Shown in pieces: positions 43,485 through 52,255 of a stretch of DNA of 64,000 bases. Below the pieces are notes generated by a model. That model had not been told where the DNA came from, did not search any database, and saw nothing but the letters and a program-made list of their open reading frames with translations. Source of the DNA: Lachnospiraceae bacterium (lineage in GTDB: Bacteria > Bacillota > Clostridia > Lachnospirales > Lachnospiraceae); assembly GCA_021153325.1 (NCBI GenBank), contig JAGKTQ010000010.1, positions 3,865 through 67,864 on the forward strand, read 5' to 3'. The translations under genes were made by a program, and so were the position numbers. Each line of letters opens with the position of its first letter. The stretch's first letter is position 1.

Positions 43485-43959
43485 GAAAAAGACTGCGTAT
43501 ATGGGATTGCTGCTTGCCTTTGCATTAATTTTGTCTTATGTGGAGTCACTTATTCCATTTTTTTTCGGAGTTCCGGGGATGAAATTAGGACTTGCTAATC
43601 TGGCGGTACTTTTGACGATGTATTTATTCGGTGCAAAGGAAGCATTTACGATCAATTTTTGTCGGATTGTCATATCGTCCTTCCTTTTTGGAAATATGTC
43701 CATGCTCTTGTATAGTCTTGCCGGAGGTGTGTTCAGTTTTGCAGTCATGTTTCTGATGAAGAAAACGAATCGGTTCAGCATAACAGGAGTCAGTATGGGT
43801 GGTGGAGTATTTCATAATATAGGACAGCTTTTGGTTGCATTTTGTGTCGTAAGGACGGAAGGTATTTTTTATTATATGCCAGTCCTTTTGATCGCAGGAA
43901 TTGTAACCGGATTTTTGAATGGGGTGATCGCGATAGCCGTACGGAGGAATATAACATGA
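43465..43959 (+). CDS. Gx transporter family / heptaprenyl diphosphate synthase component I-like membrane protein
   Basis: A 164-residue membrane protein with about five hydrophobic segments (MGLLLAFALILSYVESLIP, then GLANLAVLLTMYLFGAKEA, and GGGVFHNIGQLLVAFCVV). The PGMKLGLANL and GGVFHNIGQ segments are typical of the Hpre_diP_synt_I/Gx family, related to ECF S-components. A transport role is likely, substrate unknown. ATG 43465 lies 7 nt after AGAGGAG. It overlaps the previous gene by 20 nt and ruvA by 4 nt (ATGA), so the set is tightly coupled. Confidence 0.85.
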   Translation: MMALQDRKKTAYMGLLLAFALILSYVESLIPFFFGVPGMKLGLANLAVLLTMYLFGAKEAFTINFCRIVISSFLFGNMSMLLYSLAGGVFSFAVMFLMKKTNRFSITGVSMGGGVFHNIGQLLVAFCVVRTEGIFYYMPVLLIAGIVTGFLNGVIAIAVRRNIT

Positions 43960-44561
43960 TAGCGTATTTAAAAGGCGTACTTGCCAATGTGGAAGAAGAA
44001 AATATTATTGTGGAAGTAAATGGCATTGGCTACAATGTAAGGGTAAACGGAAGAACGATAGGAATGCTGCCGGGGATTGGCAGTGAGATGAAAATATATA
44101 CTTATACTTCTGTACGAGAGGATGCTGTCAGCTTAGTTGGTTTTTTGACAAAAGATGATCTGGCAATGTTCAAGCTTTTGATCACAGTAAGCGGGATCGG
44201 ACCGAAAGGGGCATTGGCAGTTCTCTCCGTTCTGGATGCAGATGGTCTGCGGTTTGCTATTCTTTCAGGGGATGCAAAAGCGATTGCAAAGGCACCGGGA
44301 GTCGGAGGGAAGACAGCAGAGAGAGTCATTATCGATCTAAAGGATAAAGTATCTATAGAAGATACCTTTGTAGAAAAGGAAAGTGCCTTGTACGAAGCAG
44401 GTGGACAGGGTACTGGTGAGGTAATAAAAGAAGCGGTAGAGGCACTTACCGCGTTAGGATATGCTTCATCTGATGCGCTAAAAGCGGTAAAACAAGTTGA
44501 AAATGCAGAACAGATGGAAGTAGAACAACTGTTAAAACAGGCATTAAAAAAATTGTTCTAA
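43956..44561 (+). CDS. ruvA: Holliday junction branch migration protein RuvA
   Basis: A 201-residue DNA-junction-binding subunit of RuvAB. The N-terminal OB fold starts MIAYLKGVLANVEE and NGIGYNV. The paired helix-hairpin-helix motifs are ITVSGIGPKGALAVLS and APGVGGKTAERVIIDLKDK. The C-terminal domain III (VKEAVEALTALGYASSDAL-type) contacts RuvB. The start ATG overlaps the upstream stop by 4 nt. ruvB follows. Confidence 0.96.
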   Translation: MIAYLKGVLANVEEENIIVEVNGIGYNVRVNGRTIGMLPGIGSEMKIYTYTSVREDAVSLVGFLTKDDLAMFKLLITVSGIGPKGALAVLSVLDADGLRFAILSGDAKAIAKAPGVGGKTAERVIIDLKDKVSIEDTFVEKESALYEAGGQGTGEVIKEAVEALTALGYASSDALKAVKQVENAEQMEVEQLLKQALKKLF

Positions 44562-44619
44562 AGATAAGATTTTTTAAGTGATTTCTTCAAAATGGGAAGA
44601 AAGAAAGGAACTGGAGAAA

Positions 44620-45618
44620 ATGGCAGGACGGATGATCGAGACGAACTTAATAGAAGAAGATGTAAAGATAGAAGGCTCTCTGCGTCCGCAATGTCTGGAT
44701 GATTATATTGGGCAGGAAAAGGCAAAAGAAAATTTGAAGGTCTATATTGAAGCAGCAAAGAGAAGAAATGATGCATTGGATCATGTGCTGTTTTATGGAC
44801 CGCCTGGACTTGGTAAAACAACACTTGCTGGAATCATTGCAAATGAGATGGGCGTTAACATGAAAGTTACCAGTGGACCTGCTATTGAAAAGCCGGGAGA
44901 GATGGCAGCAATATTGAACAATCTTCAAGAAGGAGATCTGCTTTTTGTAGATGAGATACATCGTTTGAACCGTCAGGTAGAAGAAGTTCTCTATCCTGCA
45001 ATGGAAGATTTTGCCATTGATATTATGATTGGAAAAGGTGCAACAGCACGTTCTATCCGATTAGATCTCCCGAAATTTACTTTAGTTGGAGCAACTACAA
45101 GAGCAGGTCTTTTGACAGCACCACTTAGAGACCGCTTTGGAGTTATACATAGACTGGAATTTTATTCCGTAGAGGAATTAAAACAGATCATATTGCATTC
45201 TGCAAAAATATTGGACGTTGAGATTGACGAGCAGGGAGCGGTAGAATTGGCGAGAAGAAGCAGAGGGACACCACGGCTTGCCAATCGTATTTTGAAGAGA
45301 GTCAGAGATTTTGCACAGGTAAAATATGATGGTAAAATCACAAAAGAAGTAGCGGATACTGCTCTGGATCTGATGGATGTAGATAAGATGGGCTTAGACC
45401 ATATTGACCGGAATATGCTCCTTACGATGATGGAAAAGTTCGGTGGTGGACCAGTAGGACTTGATACATTAGCTGCTTCTATTGGTGAAGATGCAGGAAC
45501 GATTGAGGATGTATACGAACCCTATCTTTTGAAAAACGGTTTTATTAACCGCACACCAAGGGGGAGAGTAGTAACAGAACTTGCATATCATCATTTAGGA
45601 CTTGAAATTCCTACATAA
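44620..45618 (+). CDS. ruvB: Holliday junction branch migration helicase RuvB
   Basis: A 332-residue AAA+ motor. The family N-terminus (SLRPQCLDDYIGQEKAKENL) is followed by the Walker A GPPGLGKTTLA, Walker B LFVDEIHRLN, sensor 1 GATTRAGLLTAPLRDRFG and the C-terminal winged helix (GAGTIEDVYEPYLLKNGFINRTPRGR region). ATG 44620 fits the family start and has AAAGGA 10 nt upstream. The frame is open to a GTG at 44578, but the added residues are not family-like. The operon ends here or continues weakly to zapA. Confidence 0.96.
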   Translation: MAGRMIETNLIEEDVKIEGSLRPQCLDDYIGQEKAKENLKVYIEAAKRRNDALDHVLFYGPPGLGKTTLAGIIANEMGVNMKVTSGPAIEKPGEMAAILNNLQEGDLLFVDEIHRLNRQVEEVLYPAMEDFAIDIMIGKGATARSIRLDLPKFTLVGATTRAGLLTAPLRDRFGVIHRLEFYSVEELKQIILHSAKILDVEIDEQGAVELARRSRGTPRLANRILKRVRDFAQVKYDGKITKEVADTALDLMDVDKMGLDHIDRNMLLTMMEKFGGGPVGLDTLAASIGEDAGTIEDVYEPYLLKNGFINRTPRGRVVTELAYHHLGLEIPT

Positions 45619-45660
45619 CCTATATATAATAGATTTTGTATTATAAGCAAATGATGAGTG

Positions 45661-45677
45661 GCATATATTGTATATGC
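45661..45677. repeat. Perfect short dyad upstream of zapA
   Basis: GCATATA-TTG-TATATGC (7-3-7) lies 27 nt before the zapA start, in the 85-nt gap after ruvB. It could be an operator or overlap an AT-rich promoter. Confidence 0.55.
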
Positions 45678-45703
45678 TTTCGACTTTAATATGAGGTGTA
45701 ATG

Positions 45704-46117
45704 ATGGCTGCAAAAACAGATACAGAAGTGATAATTGGTGGAAAAGTATTTACATTGAGCGGATATGAGAGCGAAGAATATTTACAAAAGGTCGCTTCTT
45801 ACATTAATAATAAAATTGCAGAATATAATAAAATAGACAGCTTTAGGCGTCAGCCGCTTGATACACAAAATGTACTGATGCAGCTGAATATTGCAGATGA
45901 TTACTTTAAAGCTAAAAAGCAGATCAGCATGCTGGAAGAAGAGATCCAGACAAAAGAGAAGGAATTGTATGATTTAAAGCATGAGCTGATCTCTACACAG
46001 ATCAAGCTGGAAAGTACCGAGAAAAATATAAAAGATATGCAGCGAGAGCTGAACGAAAATACGAAAAAGATCATACGAATGGAAACGGAGTTAAAGGATT
46101 CCAATCATAAAAAATAA
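45704..46117 (+). CDS. zapA: Cell division protein ZapA
   Basis: A 137-residue FtsZ-ring accessory protein. The N-terminal domain (EVIIGGKVFTLSGYESEEYLQKVASYINNKI is the family pattern, residues 8-38) is followed by a long coiled coil (residues about 60-135) that mediates dimerisation. GAGGTG sits 5 nt before ATG 45704; an ATG one codon earlier is too close to it. A terminator follows. Confidence 0.9.
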   Translation: MAAKTDTEVIIGGKVFTLSGYESEEYLQKVASYINNKIAEYNKIDSFRRQPLDTQNVLMQLNIADDYFKAKKQISMLEEEIQTKEKELYDLKHELISTQIKLESTEKNIKDMQRELNENTKKIIRMETELKDSNHKK

Positions 46118-46125
46118 AGCATACA

Positions 46126-46151
46126 GGCTGTCTTTCGAGACAGCCGTTTTT
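46126..46151 (+). terminator. Rho-independent terminator of zapA
   Basis: Perfect 8-bp stem (46126-46133 with 46138-46145), TTCG tetraloop, GTTTTT run. Confidence 0.88.
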
Positions 46152-46183
46152 CGTCATTTGATAGGATGGACAAGGAGATAGGA

Positions 46184-48421
46184 ATGGAAAAGGGTAAGAA
46201 GGTTGAATTGCTTGCGCCTGCCGGAAATTATGAGAGTTTTTTAGGTGCGGTTCATGCTGGTGCAGATGCCATATATTTAGGCGGTGAGAAATTTGGAGCC
46301 AGAGCTTATGCGGACAATTTCACACAGGAACAATTGTGCAACTGTATTCGTTATGCACATCTTTATGGAAGAAAAGTATATTTGACTGTAAATACTCTTG
46401 TAAAAGAAAAGGAAATGTCCGACCTGTATGCTTATTTACAACCTTTTTATGAAGAGGGACTGGATGGAGTCATTGTACAGGACCTAGGGGTATTTTTATA
46501 TATAAAAGAACATTTTCCTCAGCTTCCCTTGCATGTCAGCACACAGATGACGATTACCGGTGTGAATGGTGCGGAAAAATTAAAGCAGCTTGGTGCAGAA
46601 CGAATCGTGCCGGCAAGAGAACTTTCCTTGCAGGAGATCAGTCTAATAAAAGAGAGCGTAGATATTGAAATAGAAACTTTCATTCATGGAGCGATGTGCT
46701 ATTGCTATTCCGGACAATGTCTGTTCAGCAGTATTTTAGGAGGACGAAGCGGAAATAGAGGAAAATGTGCACAGCCTTGTCGTCTGCCCTACAAAGTAGG
46801 GAATAAGGCGGAAAAAGAGGCATATTATTTAAGTTTAAAAGATATGTGCACGATAGAAATGATACCAGCTCTCGTTGAGGCTGGAATCGATTCCTTCAAG
46901 ATTGAGGGAAGAATGAAAAAGCCAGAGTATGTGGCAGGTGTTACTGCGATGTACCGGAAGTATATTGATCTGTATTATGAAAAAGGTGCAGAAAAGTATG
47001 CAGTAAGCAAAAAAGATTTAGATAAACTAAAAGCACTTTATATTCGTAGTGAAATTCAGGATGGCTATTACAAACGGTACAATGGGGCATCCATGATAAC
47101 GATAGATAAACCGAGCTATAGTGGAAGCGATGAACAGCTCTTACAACAGATTAGAGAGCAGTTTTTAGAAAAGATTCCTCGGATTCCGGTAAAGGGAAGG
47201 GCAATTTTGCATGTTGATAAGCCTGCAGTGTTTCAGGTAGAAAGAAATGGTGTTGCGGCAGAGGTGACAGGAGCAGTTGTTCAGGCAGCACAAAAGCAGC
47301 CAATGCAGGAGGAAAACATTCGAAAACAGTTGGAAAAATGTGGTGCGACTTCCTTTGTTATGTCAGAGCTTTCTATTGATATGGATGAGAATATTTTTAT
47401 GCCATTAAAAGAAGTAAATGAGTTAAGACGTCTGGCACTGGAAACTTTAGAAGAAAAAATAATAGAAGCAAACGGATTGTCATATAAAGAAAAGAGAAAG
47501 CAGGATATGGCATCAGATGGACAGATAGTATCTGTAGAAGAACAACAGGTAAATGCCGGGTATTTTGAGGACGGTATTTATGTGCTGTTGCAGACAAAGG
47601 AGCAGTTGCAGGCGGTTGTTTCTGAATTGGAAAATCCTGTACTTCGTCATTTAAAGGCGGTTTTTGTATCTTCGGATCTATATGAAATGGAAGAAAATAA
47701 AATAAAGAAAAATACGCAATATGTTCTTACAAAAAAGCTAAGTGATTTTTTGACTGACAAGGTATTTGTGGCATATCCTTATGTTATGCGACAGAAGGAT
47801 GAATGGATTCATGAATGTTTTGAGAACGAAGAATTGTTTGCGGGAATTCTTGTGAGAAATGTGGAAGAACTATCCCTCTTACAAAAGCGAGGATATAGTG
47901 GTAAAATTATTACAGATGCTGGTCTTTATATTTGGAATAAGAATGCAGAAAGCTTTTTTGAAAAACAGGCAGCGTTTTGTACCTTGCCACTGGAATTAAA
48001 TGCTGGAGAGAAGAAAAGCCTGCATGAACAGACAGCGCTTCAGATTGTATATGGAAGAGTTCCTATGATGGTAACGGCAAACTGTGTACGAAAAACAGGA
48101 GGAAAATGCCTACAGGGCAGTAGAGAAGCAGAAAATCAAAACAATGGAAAGCCGGTGATGCTCATCGACCGGATGGGAAAGGAATTTCCTGTTTATACAA
48201 ATTGCAGACATTGTACGAATATTATATATAATAGTGTACCTCTTTCTCTTCATAAAAAAGTAAAAGACAAAAGTGGAAAATATCGCTTGGATTTTACGAC
48301 AGAAAACGAAAAGGAGACAAAAGAAGTTTTGAAGTACTTTTGTCAGATTTATGAAAAAGATGGAGAAAATCCGCCTTATAAGGAATATACTACCGGACAT
48401 GAGAAGCGTGGTGCAGAATAG
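46184..48421 (+). CDS. U32 family peptidase (RlhA/TrhP-like), long form
   Basis: A 745-residue protein of the U32 'collagenase-like' family. The barrel starts VELLAPAGNYESFLGAVHAGADAIYLGG. The U32 signature lies in ETFIHGAMCYCYSGQCLFSS, with the cysteine set continued by GNRGKCAQPCRLPY, which in characterised members (RlhA, TrhP) supports an Fe-S cluster and tRNA or 23S rRNA hydroxylation rather than proteolysis. Further cysteines occur near the C-terminus (CVRKTGGKC, CRHCTN). Residues from about 350 form the DUF3656 and collagenase-type extension of long members. ATG 46184 lies 6 nt after AAGGAG; ATG 46166 is less likely. Confidence 0.9.
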   Translation: MEKGKKVELLAPAGNYESFLGAVHAGADAIYLGGEKFGARAYADNFTQEQLCNCIRYAHLYGRKVYLTVNTLVKEKEMSDLYAYLQPFYEEGLDGVIVQDLGVFLYIKEHFPQLPLHVSTQMTITGVNGAEKLKQLGAERIVPARELSLQEISLIKESVDIEIETFIHGAMCYCYSGQCLFSSILGGRSGNRGKCAQPCRLPYKVGNKAEKEAYYLSLKDMCTIEMIPALVEAGIDSFKIEGRMKKPEYVAGVTAMYRKYIDLYYEKGAEKYAVSKKDLDKLKALYIRSEIQDGYYKRYNGASMITIDKPSYSGSDEQLLQQIREQFLEKIPRIPVKGRAILHVDKPAVFQVERNGVAAEVTGAVVQAAQKQPMQEENIRKQLEKCGATSFVMSELSIDMDENIFMPLKEVNELRRLALETLEEKIIEANGLSYKEKRKQDMASDGQIVSVEEQQVNAGYFEDGIYVLLQTKEQLQAVVSELENPVLRHLKAVFVSSDLYEMEENKIKKNTQYVLTKKLSDFLTDKVFVAYPYVMRQKDEWIHECFENEELFAGILVRNVEELSLLQKRGYSGKIITDAGLYIWNKNAESFFEKQAAFCTLPLELNAGEKKSLHEQTALQIVYGRVPMMVTANCVRKTGGKCLQGSREAENQNNGKPVMLIDRMGKEFPVYTNCRHCTNIIYNSVPLSLHKKVKDKSGKYRLDFTTENEKETKEVLKYFCQIYEKDGENPPYKEYTTGHEKRGAE

Positions 48422-48450
48422 GCAATGAATTTGCAGTGTGGAGAAACTTT

Positions 48451-49866
48451 ATGGAACGATATATTACAGAATTTTCAAATTATTTCATAACGATATTTAT
48501 GGCACTCTATACCTATGAGTGTTTTGCAGTGTTTCGTTATAGTACGGAAGAAAAAAGAAAAGGCATTTATGTAAGGCAGAATATTTTAATGTTTTTAGTA
48601 CATTTTACCTGCTTTTTGACAATCTGTATGGAAACGGGAGAATTGGATTATTTGTTCTTCTATGCTTTCCAGGAGGTAATATTATTTGCCGCAATTTCCC
48701 TGTTTTCGATGATATACCCGAAGATAAATAAACTGTTGATCAACAATATCTGTTTGCTTTTGAGTATCGGTTTTGCCATACTGACAAGACTTTCTTATGA
48801 AAAAGCAATCAAACAGTTTATTATTGTGACGGCATCTCTGATCGTAGCTATGATCATTCCATTTTTTATTGATAAATTTAAATTCTTAAAGGAATGGAAA
48901 TGGATTTATGCAATGGTAGGAATTGCAGCATTATCGGTAGTACTTATTTTGGGCTCGGTAACAAAGGGGGCAAAGCTTTCCTTTTCTGTTGCTGGAATTG
49001 CGTTTCAGCCTTCGGAATTTGTCAAGATCATTTTTGTCTTTTTTGTGGCAAGTGCATTGTATAAATCATCTACTTTAAAGGAAGTAGCAATAACGGCAGT
49101 TATTGCAGGCATTCACGTGATCGTGCTTGTTCTTTCTAAGGATTTAGGTAGTGCGTTGATCTTTTTTATTGTGTATGTGCTCATGGTAGTCGTGGCAACA
49201 AAAAACTGGTTATATTTGCTCATAGGAGCGGCGGGAGGTTCTGCAGCGGCAGTCGTGGCATACAAACTTTTTACACATGTGCAGATCAGAGTCACGGCAT
49301 GGAAGGATCCATGGAGTGTTATTGATAACGAAGGGTATCAGATTACCCAGTCCTTATTCGCAATAGGAAGCGGTGGCTGGTTTGGACTTGGACTTTTTCA
49401 TGGAACTCCGGAATCCATTCCGGATGTAGAATCTGATTTTGTTTTTTCGGCAGTTACAGAAGAACTTGGACTTATTTTTGCTATGTGTCTGATATTAGTA
49501 TGTGTCAGTTGTTTTGTGATGTGCATGAATATTGCTGTCAGACTGCAGGATAAATTTTATCAGTTGGTAGCATTTGGACTTGGAGTTACTTACATTTTCC
49601 AAGTATTTCTTACGATTGGCGGAGGAACTAAGTTTATTCCACTTACGGGGGTAACATTGCCGTTTATCAGCTACGGAGGAAGTTCGGTTTTAACTACATT
49701 AATATTATTTTCTATTATTGAAGGATTATATATTATTAAACAACGTGAGGTAAGTAAGAGTGGCAAAACGAAACGCAAGGGAGCTTCAGGAGGAAATTCT
49801 AATCGACGAGCTAGAGTATACGAAGAAGACGAAGCAGAGTTCGAAGAAGAGTACGAAGAAGACTAA
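48451..49866 (+). CDS. FtsW/RodA/SpoVE family peptidoglycan polymerase
   Basis: A 471-residue SEDS glycosyltransferase that polymerises lipid II. It has about ten membrane helices. SEDS signatures are the KGAKLSFSVAGIAFQPSEFVK region, SKDLGSALIFF (with the catalytic-site Asp) and PLTGVTLPFISYGGSSVLT. An N-terminal segment of about 130 residues (extra helices) precedes the usual start of the fold, as in many Clostridia. The last 36 residues are a cytoplasmic tail changing from basic (KTKRKGASGGNSNRRAR) to acidic (EEDEAEFEEEYEED). That tail is encoded by 107 nt that also encode the N-terminus of the downstream PBP. Confidence 0.92.
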   Translation: MERYITEFSNYFITIFMALYTYECFAVFRYSTEEKRKGIYVRQNILMFLVHFTCFLTICMETGELDYLFFYAFQEVILFAAISLFSMIYPKINKLLINNICLLLSIGFAILTRLSYEKAIKQFIIVTASLIVAMIIPFFIDKFKFLKEWKWIYAMVGIAALSVVLILGSVTKGAKLSFSVAGIAFQPSEFVKIIFVFFVASALYKSSTLKEVAITAVIAGIHVIVLVLSKDLGSALIFFIVYVLMVVVATKNWLYLLIGAAGGSAAAVVAYKLFTHVQIRVTAWKDPWSVIDNEGYQITQSLFAIGSGGWFGLGLFHGTPESIPDVESDFVFSAVTEELGLIFAMCLILVCVSCFVMCMNIAVRLQDKFYQLVAFGLGVTYIFQVFLTIGGGTKFIPLTGVTLPFISYGGSSVLTTLILFSIIEGLYIIKQREVSKSGKTKRKGASGGNSNRRARVYEEDEAEFEEEYEED

Positions 49867-51289
49867 AAAGAAAGAGAAGCAGGAAAAACAAAAAAATCAT
49901 GAGATCATGGCAGTCACATATTTGTTTGTGTTCGTATTTCTTGCAATGATGGGATATATTTGTCATTTTGCGGTTACAAATAAGCAGGAGTTGATAAACA
50001 ATAGTTATAATACAAGGCAGAGCATGCTGCTTGCACAAAACAGACGAGGTTCTATTTATGCAAATGATGGAACTGTTCTTGCAGAAACACAGACGAATAC
50101 AGATGGAACGGAAACAAGAGTGTATCCTTATGCGAATATGTTCGCTCATGCCGTTGGTTATTCTACTAACGGAAGAATGGGCGTGGAGGCTTTAGGTAAT
50201 TACTATTTAATCAATTCCAATGAACCAGTTTCCCAAAAGGTCTCTGATGACATGGCGGGAATAAAGTATACTGGTGACAGTGTTTATACCACGCTTGATG
50301 TGGAGCTTCAGGAAGTGGCATACAATGCACTTGGGGTATATAAAGGTGCCGTTGTGGTGACAGAACCCTCTACTGGAAGAATACTGGCTATGGTATCCAA
50401 ACCGGATTTTGATCCCAATAATATTGATGCTATATGGAATGATCTGGTTGCTGATACAGACAGCAGTGTACTGTTGAATCGTGTGACACAGGGTATGTAT
50501 CCGCCGGGTTCTACTTTTAAAATCGTGACCGCATTGGAGTATATTAGAGAGAATCCGGATTCTTATAGCAGCTACTATTATACTTGTAACGGAAGTTATA
50601 TAAGTGGAGAAGACAGAATTAACTGTTATCATGGAACGAGTCATGGTTCCGTTGATTTTAGGACTTCTTTTGCAAAATCCTGTAATTCTTCTTTTGCGAA
50701 TATCGGATTATCCTTAGACAAAACATCTTTTCGTGATACGTTAGATGGACTTTTGTTCAACTGTGAGTTACCATTGCAATCCACATATAGTATGAGTAAG
50801 GTCACGGTTGAGGAAGGCATGTTGGATTCAGATATGATGCAGGTAGCAATTGGGCAGGGAACAACACAAATATCGCCGATGCACTTAAATATGATCACTT
50901 GTGCCATTGCAAATGATGGGAAGTTGATGAAACCGTATATGGTGGAAAGAGTAGAAAACAGCGAAGGAAGTATTGTTAAACAGTTCAATCCGGCTGCTTA
51001 TGGAAGCTTGATGACACAAGAGGAAGCACAGATATTAACAGACTTGATGACAGAAGTGGTAAATTCTGGAACTGGAAGAAAGCTTTCCGGACTGTCCTAT
51101 ACGGCGGCAGGAAAAACCGGTTCTGCAGAATATAATACGGTGAAGGGTGACAGTCATGCATGGTTTACTGGTTTTGCACCAGCAGAAGATCCACAGATAT
51201 GTGTAACGATCATTATAGAAGGTGCAGGATCTGGCGGTGACTTTGCAGTACCGGTGGCAAAACGTATTTTTGACGCATATTTTGAATAA
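49760..51289 (+). CDS. Penicillin-binding protein 2-like transpeptidase (partner of FtsW/RodA)
   Basis: A 509-residue class B-like PBP that cross-links peptidoglycan. A Lys-rich cytoplasmic tail (residues 15-46) precedes one membrane helix (about 51-71). The transpeptidase motifs are STFK (251-254, nucleophile Ser251), SCN (307-309) and KTG (452-454). This FtsI/PBPA form is shorter than class B PBPs with a full pedestal. The start is GTG 49760, with GAGG 10 nt upstream, inside the preceding SEDS gene. The next in-frame ATG, at 49907, is poorly served by a ribosome site and would remove the cytoplasmic tail. Confidence 0.9.
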   Translation: MAKRNARELQEEILIDELEYTKKTKQSSKKSTKKTKKKEKQEKQKNHEIMAVTYLFVFVFLAMMGYICHFAVTNKQELINNSYNTRQSMLLAQNRRGSIYANDGTVLAETQTNTDGTETRVYPYANMFAHAVGYSTNGRMGVEALGNYYLINSNEPVSQKVSDDMAGIKYTGDSVYTTLDVELQEVAYNALGVYKGAVVVTEPSTGRILAMVSKPDFDPNNIDAIWNDLVADTDSSVLLNRVTQGMYPPGSTFKIVTALEYIRENPDSYSSYYYTCNGSYISGEDRINCYHGTSHGSVDFRTSFAKSCNSSFANIGLSLDKTSFRDTLDGLLFNCELPLQSTYSMSKVTVEEGMLDSDMMQVAIGQGTTQISPMHLNMITCAIANDGKLMKPYMVERVENSEGSIVKQFNPAAYGSLMTQEEAQILTDLMTEVVNSGTGRKLSGLSYTAAGKTGSAEYNTVKGDSHAWFTGFAPAEDPQICVTIIIEGAGSGGDFAVPVAKRIFDAYFE

Positions 51290-51299
51290 TGGAAAAGAC

Positions 51300-51328
51300 T
51301 TGCTTAAATGCTTTAAATGGACTATACT
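51300..51328 (+). promoter_or_regulatory. Sigma-A promoter of the Nudix gene
   Basis: TTGCTT (51300-51305), 17-nt spacer, TATACT (51323-51328). It gives a leader of about 58 nt that contains the palindrome ACACCGGTGT. Confidence 0.75.
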
Positions 51329-51391
51329 ATTTAGCAGAGATAACACAACACACACCGGTGTCAGGACAGGCACTATACAGGAGGGATTGCA

Positions 51392-51844
51392 GTGATAGAA
51401 GCAACAAGCTGTGGCGGTGTGGTTATATTTCGGGGCAAGATTCTCCTTTTATACAAGAATTATAAAAATAAGTATGAAGGCTGGGTGTTGCCAAAGGGAA
51501 CCGTAGAACAGGGAGAAGAGTATAAAGAGACAGCCCTGCGGGAGGTTCTTGAGGAATCAGGAGCAAAAGCATCAATTATTAAGTATGTAGGCAAAAGCGA
51601 ATACACATTTAATGTGCCAGATGATACGGTTGAAAAGGAAGTACACTGGTATCTTATGATGGCGGACAGCTACTACAGCAAACCACAGCGCGAAGAGTAT
51701 TTTGTAGATTCCGGCTTTTATAAATATCATGAAGCTTATCATCTATTGAAGTTTGCAAATGAAAAGCAGATATTGGAAAAAGCATATACAGAGTATTTAG
51801 AAATGAAAAAAAATAATTTGTGGGGAAATAGAAAATATTTCTAA
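51392..51844 (+). CDS. Nudix hydrolase
   Basis: A 150-residue hydrolase of nucleoside-diphosphate-linked compounds. The complete Nudix box runs from Gly in GTVEQGEEYKETALREVLEESGA (residues about 36-58, split: GTVEQGEEYKE, REVLEESGA) with the metal-binding REVLEE core. The VLPKG preceding it is typical of MutT/Ap4A-type members. The substrate is not predictable. The start is a GTG with GGAGGG upstream, and the gene is alone between its promoter and a terminator. Confidence 0.92.
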   Translation: MIEATSCGGVVIFRGKILLLYKNYKNKYEGWVLPKGTVEQGEEYKETALREVLEESGAKASIIKYVGKSEYTFNVPDDTVEKEVHWYLMMADSYYSKPQREEYFVDSGFYKYHEAYHLLKFANEKQILEKAYTEYLEMKKNNLWGNRKYF

Positions 51845-51852
51845 TCAAAAAG

Positions 51853-51896
51853 AAGGAATCCCTTCAGTCAGAGATGGCTTTAAGGATTCCTTTTTT
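51853..51896 (+). terminator. Rho-independent terminator after the Nudix gene
   Basis: 9-bp stem AAGGAATCC (51853-51861) with GGATTCCTT (51884-51892), 22-nt loop with weak inner pairing, T-run to 51896. Its T-run abuts the -35 of the next gene. Confidence 0.85.
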
Positions 51897-51921
51897 ACTT
51901 CGGCAGAAAACGTGTTATACT
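51893..51921 (+). promoter_or_regulatory. Candidate promoter of the small conserved gene
   Basis: TTTACT (51893-51898), 17-nt spacer, TATACT (51916-51921). Transcription would start about 12 nt before the proposed ATG at 51940, leaving room for only a short, weak ribosome site. Confidence 0.5.
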
Positions 51922-51939
51922 GGTGACGGGTGGCAGAAT

Positions 51940-52248
51940 ATGAAATTTTATAAAAATTTATATGTTGGAAGTACAGTGAAAGATATTCAAAAAGTAAAAA
52001 GAAAGCTTCGCTTGAATGCGGGTCAGCTGGGAATTTATGTGATTGCCCTGTGCAGGGGACAAGACCAGCTGGAGATATATCACTGTGCCCTTCTGCAGCA
52101 AAAATATTACCGGAAAAATCCTCCCTATATTATTGGAATTGCCAATGGATATGAGGAAGCGGTAGAGATTGTACAGCAGATAGCGACCGAAGCATATGAA
52201 TGTAATGGAAACTGTGATTTGAAAAAATATATACTGGATAGAGAATGA
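51940..52248 (+). CDS. Small conserved-looking protein of unknown function
   Basis: A 102-residue soluble, basic protein that I do not recognise (MKFYKNLYVGSTVKDIQKVK at the start, then LRLNAGQLGIYVIALCRG). The C-terminal part has ANGYEEAVEIVQQIATEAYE followed by CNGNCDLKKYI. It shows a mixed alpha/beta pattern without membrane segments. ATG 51940 is the first start after the predicted transcription start; an upstream ATG at 51874 lies within the preceding terminator. It is 7 nt upstream of the DUF2953 gene and probably in one operon with DUF2953 and gerW, which hints at a spore- or envelope-related role, but this is inference only. Confidence 0.7.
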   Translation: MKFYKNLYVGSTVKDIQKVKRKLRLNAGQLGIYVIALCRGQDQLEIYHCALLQQKYYRKNPPYIIGIANGYEEAVEIVQQIATEAYECNGNCDLKKYILDRE

Positions 52249-52255
52249 GGTAGTT

